Notes: a model not told the origin generated them from the letters alone. Counted from the first letter of the stretch, positions 1 to 11,766 are shown. The stretch: DNA of 64,000 nucleotides from Taxillus chinensis (GCA_023512835.1 CM042088.1:6254078-6318077), one strand, 5' to 3'. A program made the numbers and translations.

Positions 1-56
1 AGAAGCCTGAGAGGCTGAGGTAATGCGTGTATACCTCAGGAGCCTGAGAGGCTGTG
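1..56 (+). repeat. Fragment of B 5' LTR, left of element A
   Basis: Reads as the same 'gaggctga-gg-aatg' repeat stretch found at about 20020-20085 in the B 3' LTR, and continues at 11151 after element A. It is the left flank of the A insertion and carries the first copy of the CTGTG target duplication at 52-56. Confidence 0.85.
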
Positions 57-569
57 TGTCATGCCCTGCATTTCCGACTCGGGAAACCGGTACGTGACTC
101 CCCATTCACCCACACGGAGGGCAACGGGGTTGGATTACTAGATGCCACACGAGCAAAACTAACAATTATAATAAAATCAAACAAGCCACATCTTTATTTA
201 ATTCCAAACCTCAAAGGTTCACAAACCAACCATGTTCCGTACTACAATTCAGTCTCTTAGTACATTTCCCCCGATGGGGTTACATAAGTCATAAAATTAC
301 ATCACAGAAGAGCAATAAAATGAAGATGGTCTTCCACCTTGGTGTATCCACCTAACGCCTGTAAGTCCCTGGAAAACAAGCAAACAAAGTAGGAGGGGTG
401 AGCAACCACAGCTCAGTAGGGATCAAGTCTCCCCAACCCTTCCCATGCTCCTAGCGGCTACATGCATGTGCACAGGTGTAGTGATGTGGCAGTAGTAAGA
501 AAATAAAGCATTTCACATAACGGGCGTAACCTCGGCCCCCACCACACTGGCTAACAAACCACAACTCAA

Positions 570-697
570 ATAAGTAATTTAACCGCCTCTTCAGGCCACT
601 GATTTAACCGCCTCTCAGGCAAAGTAGTTTAACCGCCTCTTCAGGCCACTGGTTTAACCGCCTCTTAGGCAAAGTAATTTAACCGCCTCTTCAGGCC
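570..697 (-). repeat. Minisatellite in A LTR (AACCGCCTCTTCAGGCC units)
   Basis: Five or so copies of a 21-25 bp unit with AACCGCCTCT then (T)CAGGC, alternating long and short versions. The equivalent stretch in the other A LTR is about 9808-9931. D carries two units in sense orientation near 22778-22818. It lies between the TATA box and the LTR 3' end, so it should be in the transcribed part. Confidence 0.8.
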
Positions 698-1277
698 AGA
701 TACCACAGTCATGCACACAACACACACTACGGTCACTCAAGCATAAAACCAAACACTTGGTGTGCACCCGTTCACAAGTGCACAAACCCAGCGATTCAGG
801 CAATAGAACAAACACCCAACATGCATACATACACCAAATCACAAGTCCAGCCACACAGACATATTACCAAACATGTAATGGGCATATACACACAGCTATA
901 TTCACACAGGCATTTCATCGAACATATAGCATGCCACAACAGAATCACACCAAAATGCCACTGAAGGCCAACATCCATATAGAAGATCACACCTATATGG
1001 ATTACATATACATATATAAACAGATAGAATCCATAATTTGCCCCAGAACCCTAGGACATAGGAGGATTTAGGAAGAACAGAACCCCTACCTCAAGTAAGA
1101 CGCAACAACACAGCAATAGTCTGTTCCCACGCCGAACGCCGTCCACCCACGAGGCTCCGACCACCCACGCAAGACGCCTGGCAGCAACCAGGAGCTCCCC
1201 TTCCCTCTCTCTCTCTCTCTCTCTGCGACGGCTGGTGGAGCAACAAACCCTAACCCTAAAACAGAGAGGCTTCTCCT

Positions 1278-1356
1278 CCTTATATAGACAACACAACATC
1301 AAAACGACGTAGTTTTGATTAAGTGAATCCCAACATCAAAATGACGTAGTTTTGAT
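1278..1356 (-). promoter_or_regulatory. A 3' LTR core promoter: TATA plus paired ACGT palindromes
   Basis: TATA motif (sense CTATATAAGG) at 1278-1287. Upstream in the sense direction are two 22-bp near-palindromes, 1298-1319 and 1335-1356, each with ATCAAAAC arms around an ACGT core, starts 37 bp apart. The same 79-bp layout recurs in the other chromovirus LTRs here. The ACGT core is the recognised core of plant bZIP sites; binding is inferred. Confidence 0.75.
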
Positions 1357-1486
1357 TACACAAGTTACAACCTTTCCGCATCCATACATACCGAAATACT
1401 CACTATACCAACCTGGTCCTTTGGGAAAAGATGATTAGAATAACAAAACTAAGGTAACCATGCAAAAATATGCCTGCACGCCAATT

Positions 1487-1615
1487 TGAACGCCAATTCC
1501 CCAATTGGCGTGCAGCTCCAAATGCACTCAAACTTCACCCCAAGCCTCCTTGCATCTTGTAGAGGTCTGAGAAGCAAAAATATGCTTGCACGTGAAATGG
1601 GTGAATTCACGTGCA
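1487..1615 (-). promoter_or_regulatory. Inverted repeats in A U3
   Basis: Two inverted repeats about 100 bp apart. At 1487-1514 the arms are TGAACGCCAATT and AATTGGCGTGCA around CCCC (one mismatch). At 1587-1615 the arms are TGCACGTGAA and TTCACGTGCA, the second type containing the G-box CACGTG. Equivalent positions in the 5' LTR are 10725-10752 and 10825-10853. Confidence 0.75.
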
Positions 1616-1913
1616 GCTCCAAATGCTTTGAAATTTCTGTGGTAGGTAGAGGACCTCATTCTAAGAAACTTTTGTTCTTGCACGCCAATTGTTTGAGGCC
1701 ATTTACCCTATCTAAAGTGAGCTCCAAGATCAGCCAAAACAGCTTAAAACCGCCTGTATATGCATAGCATCTTCCTAGGGCATAAATACACGTTATCACT
1801 TGTCATATGCACCTCCCAAAAGTCCCCTCTTGGGCTCCCTAAAACCCAACAATTTCCACTCACAAGGCATCTCGTGATTAACTCCGTACATCCCACAAAC
1901 ACGGGTCATTACA

Positions 1914-1931
1914 TCCTCTCCCCCTTAAGAC
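1914..1931 (-). other. Polypurine tract of A
   Basis: Sense sequence CTTAAGGGGGAGAGGA directly precedes the 3' LTR terminus TGTAA. This is the expected plus-strand primer for reverse transcription of an LTR element. Confidence 0.85.
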
Positions 1932-2220
1932 TTTTCGTCCTCGAAAAGAAACAACATACGAGGAAAACAAACACAAGCTACCCAAATGGGTCATACATCG
2001 CGCACCGCACATAACAGCACATAACAAGGTACCACCGTAATCCATAACCACATGCATCACAAAAATGCATATAACACATATCCGCATGTCACAAATACAC
2101 ATCTCAAAAGACATCACAAATATGAGCACATGTCTAAAAGACAATACAAACACCAAAATCATACACAACTAATACAAGAAAACACATCACTATCCCTTGG
2201 CCAACAGCCACCTCCCACTC
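1932..2220 (-). other. Non-coding stretch between A pol stop and polypurine tract
   Basis: No coding signal. The pol end (stop at 2221-2223) has TTCGAGGACGAACAATCTTA, nearly repeated just before the polypurine tract as TTTCGAGGACGAAAAGTCTT. The same duplicated layout occurs in B, C and E. Confidence 0.6.
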
Positions 2221-3648
2221 TTAAGATTGTTCGTCCTCGAACAACGCTGGATGCTGCTCCCGCATCAAGGACTCACACTCCCAAGTCTCCTCCTCAATGC
2301 CACGGTGCTGCCACAGCACGTGAACCAAAGGAATAGCATGACCACGCAAAAGCTTCTCTCGCCGATCTAAGATACGGATATAGGCCTCAACAACGGACAT
2401 GTCATCCTCAATGTCCAATGTCCCCCAATCAATCACATGAGTGGGGTCAGGGTGATACTTCCGCAACTAGGACACGTGAAACACGTTGTGCACTCGACTC
2501 AGCCGCGGTGGTAACGCTAACCGGTAGGCCACGGGCCCCACACGATCCAGAATCTCAAAAGGACCAATAAACCGGGGAGATAGCTTGGAACCTCGCCCAA
2601 ACCGTCGATGTCCACGACGTGGAGAGACACGAAGGAACACATGATCACCAACAGAAAACTCCAAAGGTCGCCGCCGCTGATCCGCATAAGATTTCTGCCG
2701 ACTCTGAGCTGATAACAACCGCTGACGAATCAACTTAACCTTCTCGGTAGCCTCTTGAACCATCTATGGTCCCAAGAGAGCGGCTTCGCCGACCTCAGTC
2801 CAACATAACGGTGATCGGCAGGGTCTACCATACAACGCCTCAAAAGGAGCCATCCCAATGGACGCCTGAAAACTGTTATTGTAGGCAAACTCCACCAAAG
2901 GAAGGTGAGTTGCCCACAAACCCCCAAAATCTAACACACAGGCCCGTAACATGTCCTCCAACGTCTGATTCGTCCTCTCTGTCTGACCGTCAGTCTCGGG
3001 GTGAAAGGCTGTACTCAAGTGAAGCTTGGTCCCCATAGCCTCCTGCAAACCTGCCCAAAAATGGGAAGTGAACCTCGAATCCCGGTCAGAGACAACCGAT
3101 GATGGTACTGCATGCAGTCGCACAATCTCGTTCATGTATAGCTGACTCAAGGTCCCAATAGAGTCCTGCTCGCGAACAGCCAGGAAATGGGCCGACTTTG
3201 TGAGTCGATCCACAATCACCCAAATCATATCCTTCCTCCCAGTGGTGGGTGGAAGACCAGTCACAAAGTCTATCGCGATGTGGTCCCACTTCCACTCCGC
3301 CGGCCGCTGATGCTCAGCCTTCACCTGCTGACACGTGAGGCACCGCGAAACAAAAGTAGCCACATCGCGTTTCATCCCAGGCCACCAAAAATGTCCTCGA
3401 AGCGCATGGTACAACTTCGTACCCCCTGGATGCATAGCAACTCTAGACTGGTGAAACTCCCTCATCACCTCATCCCTGAGGGAAGAAGCCACTACCAACC
3501 GCCCCTGAAAAGACAACTCATGCTCACGACCCTCTGTCCAGTCCTCAGATAGCTCCCCAGCCTCAATACGGGCACGGAGAACATCACACTCAATGTCACC
3601 CAACTGTTCCTCCCGGACGCGCTGGTACAACTCAGGCACAACTACCAA
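2221..3648 (-). pseudogene. A pol C-terminal part: integrase and chromodomain
   Basis: Integrase would insert the cDNA into chromatin; the chromodomain would bind modified histone tails and steer insertion to heterochromatin. Read from 3648 leftward: HHCC zinc finger (HPGGTKLYH ... CLTCQQ), then catalytic D (IAIDFVTG), D (VSDRDSRF) and E ([13 protein letters not shown]), the SH3-like C-terminal part ([15 protein letters not shown]) and a chromodomain of about 60 residues (IRILDRREKLLRG to WECESLMREQ). One frame throughout with two TAG stops (at the LGP/MVQ boundary near 2763 and after VFHVS near 2467), both where relatives have CAG. Six to eight residues between zinc finger and core (GMLQPLPI in relatives) are deleted. 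Confidence 0.9.
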
Positions 3649-3759
3649 AGGACTCAGGACTGTCCCACTATCACGAACAACGAGGCCGCAGCCGCAACAT
3701 CGCCAATCGCTCCATCGCCTTCCACTCTCGCACGGCCACCTCGGCTTTCCCTTTTCCGC

Positions 3760-4064
3760 TCAACGCATCGCCACAATATTACCCTTGCCCGGGGTATAGG
3801 CAAGAGTAAAGTCAAAGGTCTGCAAATACTCCACCCATCTCCTCTGCCTCAAATTTAAGTCCTTCTGGGTAAAGATGTACTGAAGGCTCTTGTGATCTGA
3901 GAACACCACAAACTTCTCCCCCAAGAGGTAATGCTGCCAACTCTTCAGGGCGAAGATGATAGCCGCTAACTCAAGGTCATGAGTAGGATAATTCTGCTCA
4001 TGAGGCTTCAGCTGCCTTGACACATAAGCCACCACACTATGCTCCTGCATAAGCACACACCCCA
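3760..4064 (-). pseudogene. A pol RNase H, downstream part
   Basis: Continues the RT-RNase H frame left of sLTR-1. Residues [11 protein letters not shown] ... [19 protein letters not shown] ... YTPGKGNIV match the RNase H and connection of the sister copies. The frame is lost after GNIVA by a small deletion, where relatives read [10 protein letters not shown]. It joins the fragment at 5954 (ASRVGLGC) across the inserted solo LTR. RNase H would remove the RNA template. Confidence 0.88.
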
Positions 4065-4595
4065 TGTAAGGACCCGTACCTTGAGTTAGTCACAGTTTTG
4101 CCTTCTGAGTAGAGTTTTTTCTAGATTTTGACCTAGTGAATGGGCTCAAATGAATTCACGTGCAAAAGGAAAGATGCTTAGAATGATGTCCTCTATCTAC
4201 CACAGAAGTTTCAGGCCAAACGGACGTGTATGTGAGGTGCACATGAAATGGGTCCAATTCACGTGCAAGTGTGGTTGTCTTCTAAATGATGCAAGGAGGC
4301 TAGGGGTGAAGTTTGAGCGCATTTGGAGTGCATATGGAGTTGCACGTGAATTGGGGAATTCACGTTCAAATTGGCGTGCAGCCATATTTTTGCATGGTTC
4401 CGTTGGTTTTGACATTCTAATGATCTTTCTCCAAAGGACCATGTTGAAATTCTAAGTATTTTGGCCTATATGGGTGCGGAAAGGTACTAACTTGTGTGAT
4501 CAAAACTACGTCGTTTTGATGTGGGTAGTGTCTATATAATGAGGGCTTGAGTTTGAGTTTAGGGTTCTTGTGTTCTTCTTTGCTGCAACTGCTGC

Positions 4596-4627
<32 letters not shown>

Positions 4628-5953
4628 CTCCGGGCAGTTGCCGTGGTGGTTCGCGTCGTTGGAAGGTGTCTAGCATGGAGGTTAGGACAAAAGTCTGAGG
4701 TAGGGATTCCTGTTCTTCCTAACTCTCCTCTGTTCTAGGATATTCACCTATATATATATATGTAAATCCATATAGGTGTGATCTCCTATATGGATGTTGG
4801 CCTTCAGTGGCATGTTCTGTTGATTTTGATGTTGAATTTGGCCTGAGGATTTTCTGGGTTTGTTTATGCCCACCATGTGTTTGATAAAATGTCTGTGAGG
4901 CCTGCATGCCATGTATTCAATATAATGCCTGTGAGACCTTGTATATGGGTGTCTGATGATATACTTACGTGACTGGTGTGTACTGTGTTTGATTTGTATT
5001 TGATTTTAAGCCTATGAGGCTGATGTGTGTGGCTTGTATCTGACCATGTTGGTCCTTCTGAGATAAAGTGTAAATGCTGTGATGAGTTTACATGTTGAGA
5101 TGTAATGCTATGTTGTTCTATTGATCTGTTTGAGACTGAGCTGAGATATGGGCCAGGCACAATAGCTGGACCCCTTTGAGATTTGGCCAGGACGTGGTCC
5201 TGAGTCTCGGTGTAGCACTCACGACGGTGGGCTAAGTCTACACCCATTCCTGAGGGTAGGTATGGCGCCCGAGGAGGTGGTTGACCATATCTGACTCGGG
5301 TGGAAAATGTTGCATTGGTGTCCATGCAACATTCGCCTAGATGTGGTATGTCATGTCGCCGTGGTGGCGGGGTGTCCTCTGCCCTCCAGTGCGGGCTTAG
5401 GTAAAGAGTGTTTACTGGGTGATGTTTGCTGCTTTAGCCTTAGACACGACACGAACACAAGCATACACATATCATGCATGTTGTAGAGCGGGACGGGTCT
5501 GGGGAGACTGGATCCCTACTGAGCTATGGTTTGCTCACCCCTCCTATAAACTGTTCTTTTGCAGGGTTTAGCAGGCGGTAGGTGAAGGCTGAGGAGCTAG
5601 GCCCCTGAGGCTGGGAGTTTTATGTTATTTCCTTTGTTGTACTCTGGTTTTATGTGTTTGGAATTTGGTTTGGTTTTATTTGTGGCTTCATTGGGGTTTT
5701 TTTTCCCAACTGGGTTGTAATAAACATTTAGTCGTTGAAATGAAATAAAATGAGATGTTATTCAATTTGTGTTTGTGTGCATGGTTTAGGAGCAGGAGCA
5801 TGCCTCTTGGCATGTTAGCCTGGTTGTGCAGGTTTGGGACAGCACCCATGCCAGAAGTCCTTTTAAGGTGCTTGCACCAACCCCTTGTCCCTTCGAGTGT
5901 GGGCATAGGCAGTCACTACTCATTTCCAAGTGGAAGGAAATTGGGGCGTGACA
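4065..5953 (+). mobile_element. sLTR-1: solo chromovirus LTR inserted in A RNase H
   Basis: 1889 bp, begins TGTAAGGACCCG and ends GGGGCGTGACA, flanked by the 5-bp duplication CCCCA (4060-4064 and 5954-5958). No internal region is present, so it is a solo LTR, usually the product of LTR-LTR recombination. Its head is like the C-type LTR, with inverted G-box pairs near 4241 and 4333. It has only one ACGT palindrome (4499-4520), a TATA box at 4532-4539 and a GA repeat near 4599-4623. Its 3' half (about 5100-5900) differs from the other LTRs here, so it is a separate subfamily. Confidence 0.93.
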
Positions 5954-6760
5954 CCCCAAACCAACCCTGGACGCATCATAGTACACCTCATATGGAATAT
6001 CCTCCCGAGGTAACTTCAACACCGGTGCAGTGGTCAAACGGGTTTTGATAGTCTCAAACGCCTGCTGGCACTTGTCCGTCGACTCAAATTTCACTCCTTT
6101 CCTAGTCAACGCCGTCATAGGAGCCGCCAAACGGGAGAACCCCTCGACAAAACGACGATAGTACCCCGCCAAGCCAAAAAAACTACGGATCTCAAAAACG
6201 TTGGTTGGCCTCGCCCACGATGCCACAGCCTCAATCTTGGCTGGGTCCACCCTAACTCCCTCAGCTGACACCACATGGCCAAGAAAGTGAACCTCCTGCA
6301 GCCAAAACTCACACTTGCTAAACTTAGCAAACTGCTACTGGTCCCTCAAGGTTTGCAACACTGTTGCCAAATGCTCCACATGCTCCCTCTCGGTCTTGGA
6401 ATACACCAAGATATCATCAATGAACACCACCACAAACGAATCCAAGTATGGAGCAAAGACCTGGTTCATCAAATGCATGAACACCGCTGGCGCATTAGTG
6501 AGCCCGAAAGGCATCACTACCCACTCATAATGCCCATACCTGCACCGAAAAGCCGTCTTAGGGATGTCCTCCTCCCTAACCCTGAGCTGGTGATACCCCG
6601 ACCGTAAATCTATCTTTGAAAACCACTGGGCCCCACTCAATTGGTCAAACAGGTCATCTATCCGAGGCAACGGATACTTGTTCTTCATAGTCACTGAATT
6701 CGACTTCCTGTAGTCGATGCAGAGACGAAGCGTGCCATCGGCCTTCTTAGCAAAGAGCAC
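5954..6760 (-). pseudogene. A pol reverse transcriptase and start of RNase H
   Basis: RT copies the genomic RNA to DNA. Reading from 6760: [18 protein letters not shown], the finger/palm region ([15 protein letters not shown]), GLTNAPAVF and the catalytic [10 protein letters not shown] box, then the thumb/connection ([35 protein letters not shown]). The frame is stopped by a TAG at about 6335 just after LQTLRDQ, where sister copies have CAG; it then continues open to 5954, where sLTR-1 begins. A substitution gives S for N in the IDYRKLN motif (IDYRKSN). Confidence 0.92.
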
Positions 6761-7682
6761 CGGAGCACCCCAAGGTGAGGTACTTGGTCTGATATACCCC
6801 CTGGTCCCCCAACTCCTCGATTTGCCTCTGCAGCTCTCTCAGCTCGGCTGGCCCCATACGATACGCTACTTGGGAAATCGGACCCGTCCCCGACACCAAC
6901 TCAATGGTGAACTCCACACTCCTCTTAGGTGGTAGACTCCTCAACTCTTCAGGAAAAACATCCTGAAATTGGTGCACAACAGCGGGCCACACCCTCTTTT
7001 CCACCTTCCCCTCCTCAGCAAAGGTCAGGGCTGCCAACCATTGGGTAATGGCACCCCACTGGTCCAACACTGGCCCGGCTCGACTCGCCTCACGATCCCA
7101 CTCCCCTTGCAGGGTACAAGAGATTCCTGCGGGTGACACGAAGGATACACGCCGCCGGTAACAGTCTATCTTGGCTTGGAAAGCCATAAGCAAATCCATA
7201 CCCAAGATCAGGTCAAAAGTACGTAAAGGCATCACATGCAAGTCAAAACTCAGTTCCACATCACCCATGGTTAACACACAATCGCGGCAAACGTGTCGCA
7301 CCTCAATCATACCTCCCACCGGAGACTCTACAACTAAGGGCCTCTCCGCCTCAACACACGTTAACCCCAAGCCCTCAACTATGAGCTCAGCAATAAAAGA
7401 ACGCGATGCACCCGTATCGAAAAGAACAGAAGCAAGCATGCGGGAGATCAAAAGAGTACCTCTAACCACCGATGGTCCTGCTCCCTCCTCTGCCGGTGAA
7501 GGTGGTAGCTCAGCCTCCTCCTGGGGTGTCGCATTCAGTGCAAACACCCTCCCTTGGCCCGTGCCACTGGTTGGCTCACTCACTGGGTGGCTCCCGCCCT
7601 GACTGCCTCTAGCATCAGCCTGCTGTCGCTCTGGCCTCCCCTGAGGTCGGGTTTGGCTGGATCCTGCCTGGCTGGCTGCCAC
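6747..7682 (-). pseudogene. A gag-pol linker, aspartic protease and RT N-terminus
   Basis: Retroviral-type aspartic protease that would mature the gag-pol polyprotein. The active-site motif is SVLFDTGASRSFIAE, with the flap/second hydrophobic region [14 protein letters not shown] (relatives read GMDWL). About 80 residues of Pro/Gln/Arg-rich linker precede it. Downstream are [17 protein letters not shown] and the RT N-terminal extension [19 protein letters not shown]. The frame slips near 6780 ([11 protein letters not shown] instead of the Y-I-R-P-S-x-S-P-W-G-A run of relatives), separating it from the RT body by one frame. Confidence 0.9.
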
Positions 7683-8874
7683 CGACGAGCCGGTCTCTCG
7701 GCTGGTGCACGGAAGCTAGCATCACTCCTCACGCCGGATGCCACGCCCCCGCTCCCCGTTGCCACTCCCGCAAACCCAGCCGCAAATGGCCCTCTCGTCC
7801 ACGGTTGTTGCATCGCCGGTCCTTCTTGGGGCACTCCCCCTTGAAGTGACCTTGCTCTCCACGACGGATGACAGCTGCTAGGTAGACTCCCAGGATGGAC
7901 CACCCTGTCTTCCGCCGCCAAAGGTGAACCTCCCGGGGTTCACAGATGTCTGACCCCGACTGCGAAAAGAACTGTTATCCCTCTCCTCCGTCTTGAGCCT
8001 CTTGGACCCTGCATCTCGATCAGGCCCACTCTGCAACTGGCGACCCTGATGGGCCTGCCTCCCATCATCCGGCTCTCTCTCGGCTATACGGGCCGTCTCC
8101 ACAACCTCGGCATGGGGTCCTCAAGCGTAGAATTGCCACCCTCTGCCTAAGGGCTGGCCTAAGGCCCAAAGTGAACTTGTGGGCCTTCAGGTCCTCCCTT
8201 GCCACGCTCTCGGGAGCAAACCTACTCAAGCTCCTGGAACTCCCGCTCATACTCGGTACCGTCCTGGATCCTCGCTTCAAGCTGCCGAATTCTTCCCTCT
8301 TCCGCCATCTCACCGATTCTGGGAAGAACTCATCATGGAAGAGTTGCAAGAACTCCTCCTAAAGCATGAGTTGCACCGCACGGCTCCCCGCGACACTCGT
8401 CCACCACTCCAAAGCATCCCCCTCCAGTGCGCCGAATGGCCGTCGCACCTTATCCTCTTCCCGGGGCAGGAGAAAGGAGAACACATGCTCGATCTGCCTC
8501 AACCACTGCTCAGCTACCACGGGATCTCCTTCCCCCTTAAATCGCGGAGGTTGTTCCTTTTGGAACCGTGTCACCACGTCGTCCTCTGCCCGAGTCGGTA
8601 CACCACCCAGTGAACTCTCACGCTCACGAGGCAACTCGCCTACTGGTGGTGGTGGTGGCACCACTTGCTGTGCTGCCATCTCACGGCGCACCTCCTCCCG
8701 AACCTCCTGCCGGAGTCCCTCCCGTAGCTCTCGTACCTCCAGCCGGATGCCTTCCCGTAGCTGTGCCAGCAACAACGCATGCCCTCCAACGGACTGTCCC
8801 GCACCCGGGCCCTCATGGGCAGATGACTCATCAGCCACTGCCCCGGACGCACGTGTCGCTCTCCTCGGCGGCAT
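7683..8874 (-). pseudogene. A gag, frameshifted
   Basis: Capsid/nucleocapsid precursor. The start is the ATG at 8872-8874 (MPPRRATRASG), the same start as in B, C and D. Residues 1-170 run open: an acidic/Arg helix-rich N-terminus, a proline run, then the retrotransposon-gag core (WLRQIEHVFSFL ... ALEGDALEWWTSV). Frameshifts follow near 8355, 8100 and 7880. The nucleocapsid region near 7790-7880 is degraded: the first knuckle has lost the C-x2-C spacing and the second reads CNNRGREGH with its second Cys replaced by Arg. Confidence 0.85.
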
Positions 8875-9277
8875 TCTTACTACACGAAGTAAGAAGTACA
8901 AACGTCAAAACGAATTTATAATCTATCGCGTCACTACCTCTACCCCACTGATCAATTCCACTATCACATGACATTACACACATACATTGTATCAATCACA
9001 TTTCACAGTTCAGTACGCATTGCCAAACAAATCAGAGTTGCACATGGCACTTAATCATATTATCTTATCCACAATTTCCACAGTTTAGCACACATTCACA
9101 GCAAATGCAACTAGTGCCCTAATGCCAATGCATGCAAATCCTACCACAAGACTGGACTACCCTAAGTACACCTTGGAGGCTCAAAGAGGACCATGTTGAT
9201 CAAGCATGTCCCTCCAGGCTCCTCCAAAGGACTTAGGATAACCAGGTCCGCCCACTACCCTAGGCCAACTAGACCAT
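8875..9277 (-). other. A leader between primer site and gag
   Basis: About 400 bp of untranslated leader. It holds no open frame of note; the same leader recurs in B, C and D before the identical gag start. It would carry packaging and dimerisation signals by analogy; none can be pointed to. Confidence 0.6.
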
Positions 9278-9289
9278 GCTCTGATACCA
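9278..9289 (-). other. Primer binding site of A (tRNA-iMet)
   Basis: Sense TGGTATCAGAGC, the complement of the 3' end of plant initiator methionine tRNA, three bases from the LTR end at 9293. Confidence 0.93.
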
Positions 9290-9292
9290 TAT

Positions 9293-11150
9293 TGTCACGC
9301 CCAGCATTTCCGACTCGAGAAACCAGTACGTGACTCCCCATTCACCCACACGGAGGGCAACGGGGTTGGATTACTAGATGCCACACGAGCAAAACTAACA
9401 ATTATAATAAATCAAACAAGCCACATCTTTATTTAATTCCAAACCTCAAAGGTTCACAAACCAACCATGTTCCGTACTACAATTCAGTCTCTTAGTACAT
9501 TTCCCCCATGGGGTTACACAAGTCATAAAATTACATCACAGAAGAGCAATAAAATGAAGATGGTCCTCCACCTTGGTGTATCCACCTAACGTCTATAAGT
9601 CCCTGGAAAACAAGCAAACACAGTAGGAGGGGTGAGCAACCACAGCTCAGTAGGGATCAAGTCTCCCCAACCCTTCCCATGCTCCTAGCAGCTACATGCA
9701 TGTGCACAGGTGTAGTGATGTGGCAGTAGTAAGAAAATAAAGCATTTCACATAACGGGTGTAACCTCGGCCCACCACACACCGGCTAACAAACCACAACT
9801 CAAATAAGTAATTTAACCGCCTCTTCAGGCCATCGATTTAACCGCCTCTCAGGCAAAGTAGTTTAACCGCCTCTTCAGGCCCCTGGTTTAACCGCCTCTC
9901 AGGCAAAGTAATTTAACCGCCTCTTCAGGCCAGATACCACAATCATGCACACAACACACACTACGGTCACTCAAGCATAAAACCAAACACTTGGTGTGCA
10001 CCCATTCACAAGTGCACAAACCCAGCCATTCAGGCAATAGAACAAACACCCAGAGATGCATACATACACCAAATCACAAGTCCACCACACGGACAAATTA
10101 CCAAACATGTAATGGGCATATACACACAGCTATATTCACACAGGCATTTCATCGAACATATAGCATGCCACAAAAGAATCACACCAAAATGCCATCAAGG
10201 CCAACATCCATATAGGAGATCACACCTATATGGATTACATATATATATATATATAAATAGATAGAATCCATAATTTGCCCCCGAACCCTAGGACAGAGGA
10301 GGATTTAGGAAGAACGGAACCCCTACCTCAAGTAAGACGCAACAACACAAAGAATAGTCCGTTCCCACGCCGAACGCCGTCCACCCACCGAGGCTCCAAC
10401 CACCCACGCAAGATGCCCAAGAAGCAACCAGGAGCTCCCCTTCCCTCTCTCTCTCTCTCTCTCTCGACGGTGGTGGAGCAACAAACCCTAACCCTAAAAC
10501 AGAGAGGCTTCTCCTCCTTATATAGACAACACAACATCAAAACGACGTAGTTTTGATTAAGTGAATCCCAGCATCAAAACGACGTAGTTTTGATTACACA
10601 AGTTACAACCTTTCCGCATCCATACACACCAAAATACTCACTATACCAACCTGGTCCTTTGGGAAAAGATGATTAGAATAACAAAACTAAGGTAACCATG
10701 CAAAAATATGCCTGCATGCCAATTTGAACGCCAATTCCCCAATTGGCGTGTAGCTCCAAATGCACTCAAACTTCACCCCAAGCTTCCTTGCATCTTGTAG
10801 AGGTCTAAGAAGCAAAAATATGCTTGCACGTGAAATGGGTGAATTCACGTGCAGCTCCAAATGCTCTGAAATTTCTGTGGTAGGTAGAGGACCTCATTCT
10901 AAGAAACTTTTGTTCTTGCACGCCAATTGTTTGAGGCCATTTACCCTATCTAAAGTGAGCTCCAAGATCAGCCAAAACAGCTTAAAACCGCCTGTATATG
11001 CATAGCATCTTCCTAGGGCATAAATACACGTTATCACTTGTCATATGCACCTCCCAAAAGTCCCCTCTTGGGCTCCCTAAAACCCAACAATTTCCACTCA
11101 CAAGGCATCTTTGATTAACTCCGTACATCCCACAAACACGGGTCATTACA
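9293..11150 (-). repeat. 5' LTR of chromovirus A
   Basis: 1858 bp, TG...CA ends, followed by CTGTG at 11151-11155. Core promoter block at 10516-10594 (TATA 10516-10525; ACGT palindromes 10536-10557 and 10573-10594). Inverted repeats at 10725-10752 and 10825-10853. A CCCTAACCCTAAA stretch and a CT run (about 10445-10465) lie just downstream of the TATA in the sense direction. A stretch near 10975-11042, reading TGATAACGTGTATTTATGCC in sense, resembles the terminus of sLTR-2. Confidence 0.93.
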
Positions 11151-11763
11151 CTGTGGTAATTTCAGTGAGACTGACTGAGGAGCCTGGGAGGCTGAGTTAA
11201 TGTCAGTGGGACTAACTAAGGAGCCTTTGTGGCTGAGGCAATGGTTGTACTTGTTTTGTGGCTTGTTGTGTATAGTATTGATTATGACCTGTTTAAAATG
11301 TAATTGCCACGACACTGCACTTGTGCACATCTTCATATAGATGGTAGGAGCATGGGATGGGTTAGGAAGACATGATCCCTACTGAGTTGTGGTTGCTCAC
11401 CCCTCCTACTGTGTTGTTTTCTTCAGGGACCTACAACATTAGGTGGGAACACCAAGGTGGGAGACAGTTCTGTTTTGTGGCTTTGTTTATTGTTATTTTT
11501 GTTAAGTAATCCTGTTGAGGCCTTGTAACCCTGTGGGGAGATATTGTAATGAGGTTTGAAATATAATAAAGGAGTGCGGTTTGGTTGTAAACATTTATGG
11601 TGGTTTGAATTTATTAAATATATGATTTTGTCTTTTTGAATATATCTTGTGGAGGTGTATGTTGTCCTGTGTGGGAATGTTGTATCCTACCCCCTTATCC
11701 ACCGCGTGGGTAAAAGGGGAGTCACGAACCGGTTTCCTCGGGTTGGAAACCTGGGGCGTGACA
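11151..11763 (+). repeat. B 5' LTR, remainder right of element A
   Basis: Continues the LTR begun at 1-56 and matches 20086-20689. It contains a probable polyadenylation region (AATAAAGG near 11565) and ends GGGGCGTGACA at 11763. Confidence 0.9.
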
Positions 11764-11766
11764 GCA

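Larger units (their letters stand above)
57..1913 (-). repeat. 3' LTR of chromovirus A
   Basis: 1857 bp, matching 9293-11150. In sense orientation it begins TGTAATGACCCG (at 1913) and ends GCATGACA (at 57; the other LTR ends GGGCGTGACA). It contains the inverted G-box repeats (1487-1514, 1587-1615), the paired ACGT palindromes and TATA box (1278-1356), a CT/GA microsatellite near 1206-1225 and a short tandem repeat of AACCGCCTCTTCAGGCC units near 570-697. Confidence 0.93.
57..11150 (-). mobile_element. Chromovirus A (Ty3/gypsy), full-length, nested in B 5' LTR
   Basis: Complete element in minus orientation: 5' LTR 9293-11150, primer site 9278-9289, gag-pol remnants 8874 down to 2221, purine tract next to 1914, 3' LTR 57-1913. 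LTR ends are TG...CA and the flanks carry a perfect 5-bp duplication, CTGTG. The two LTRs are nearly identical by eye, so insertion was recent compared with host B. The internal region is interrupted by sLTR-1 (4065-5953). Coding capacity is lost through several frameshifts in gag, at the protease/RT junction and in RNase H, plus CAG-to-TAG nonsense codons. Confidence 0.94.

Noticed and set aside
1247..1262. Interstitial telomere repeat
   Set aside because: Only two CCCTAA units, found at the same place in several LTRs; it is part of the LTR leader.
8366..8971. Long plus-strand frames over A gag
   Set aside because: Antisense shadows of the GC-rich gag; equivalent frames appear opposite gag in C and D for the same reason.
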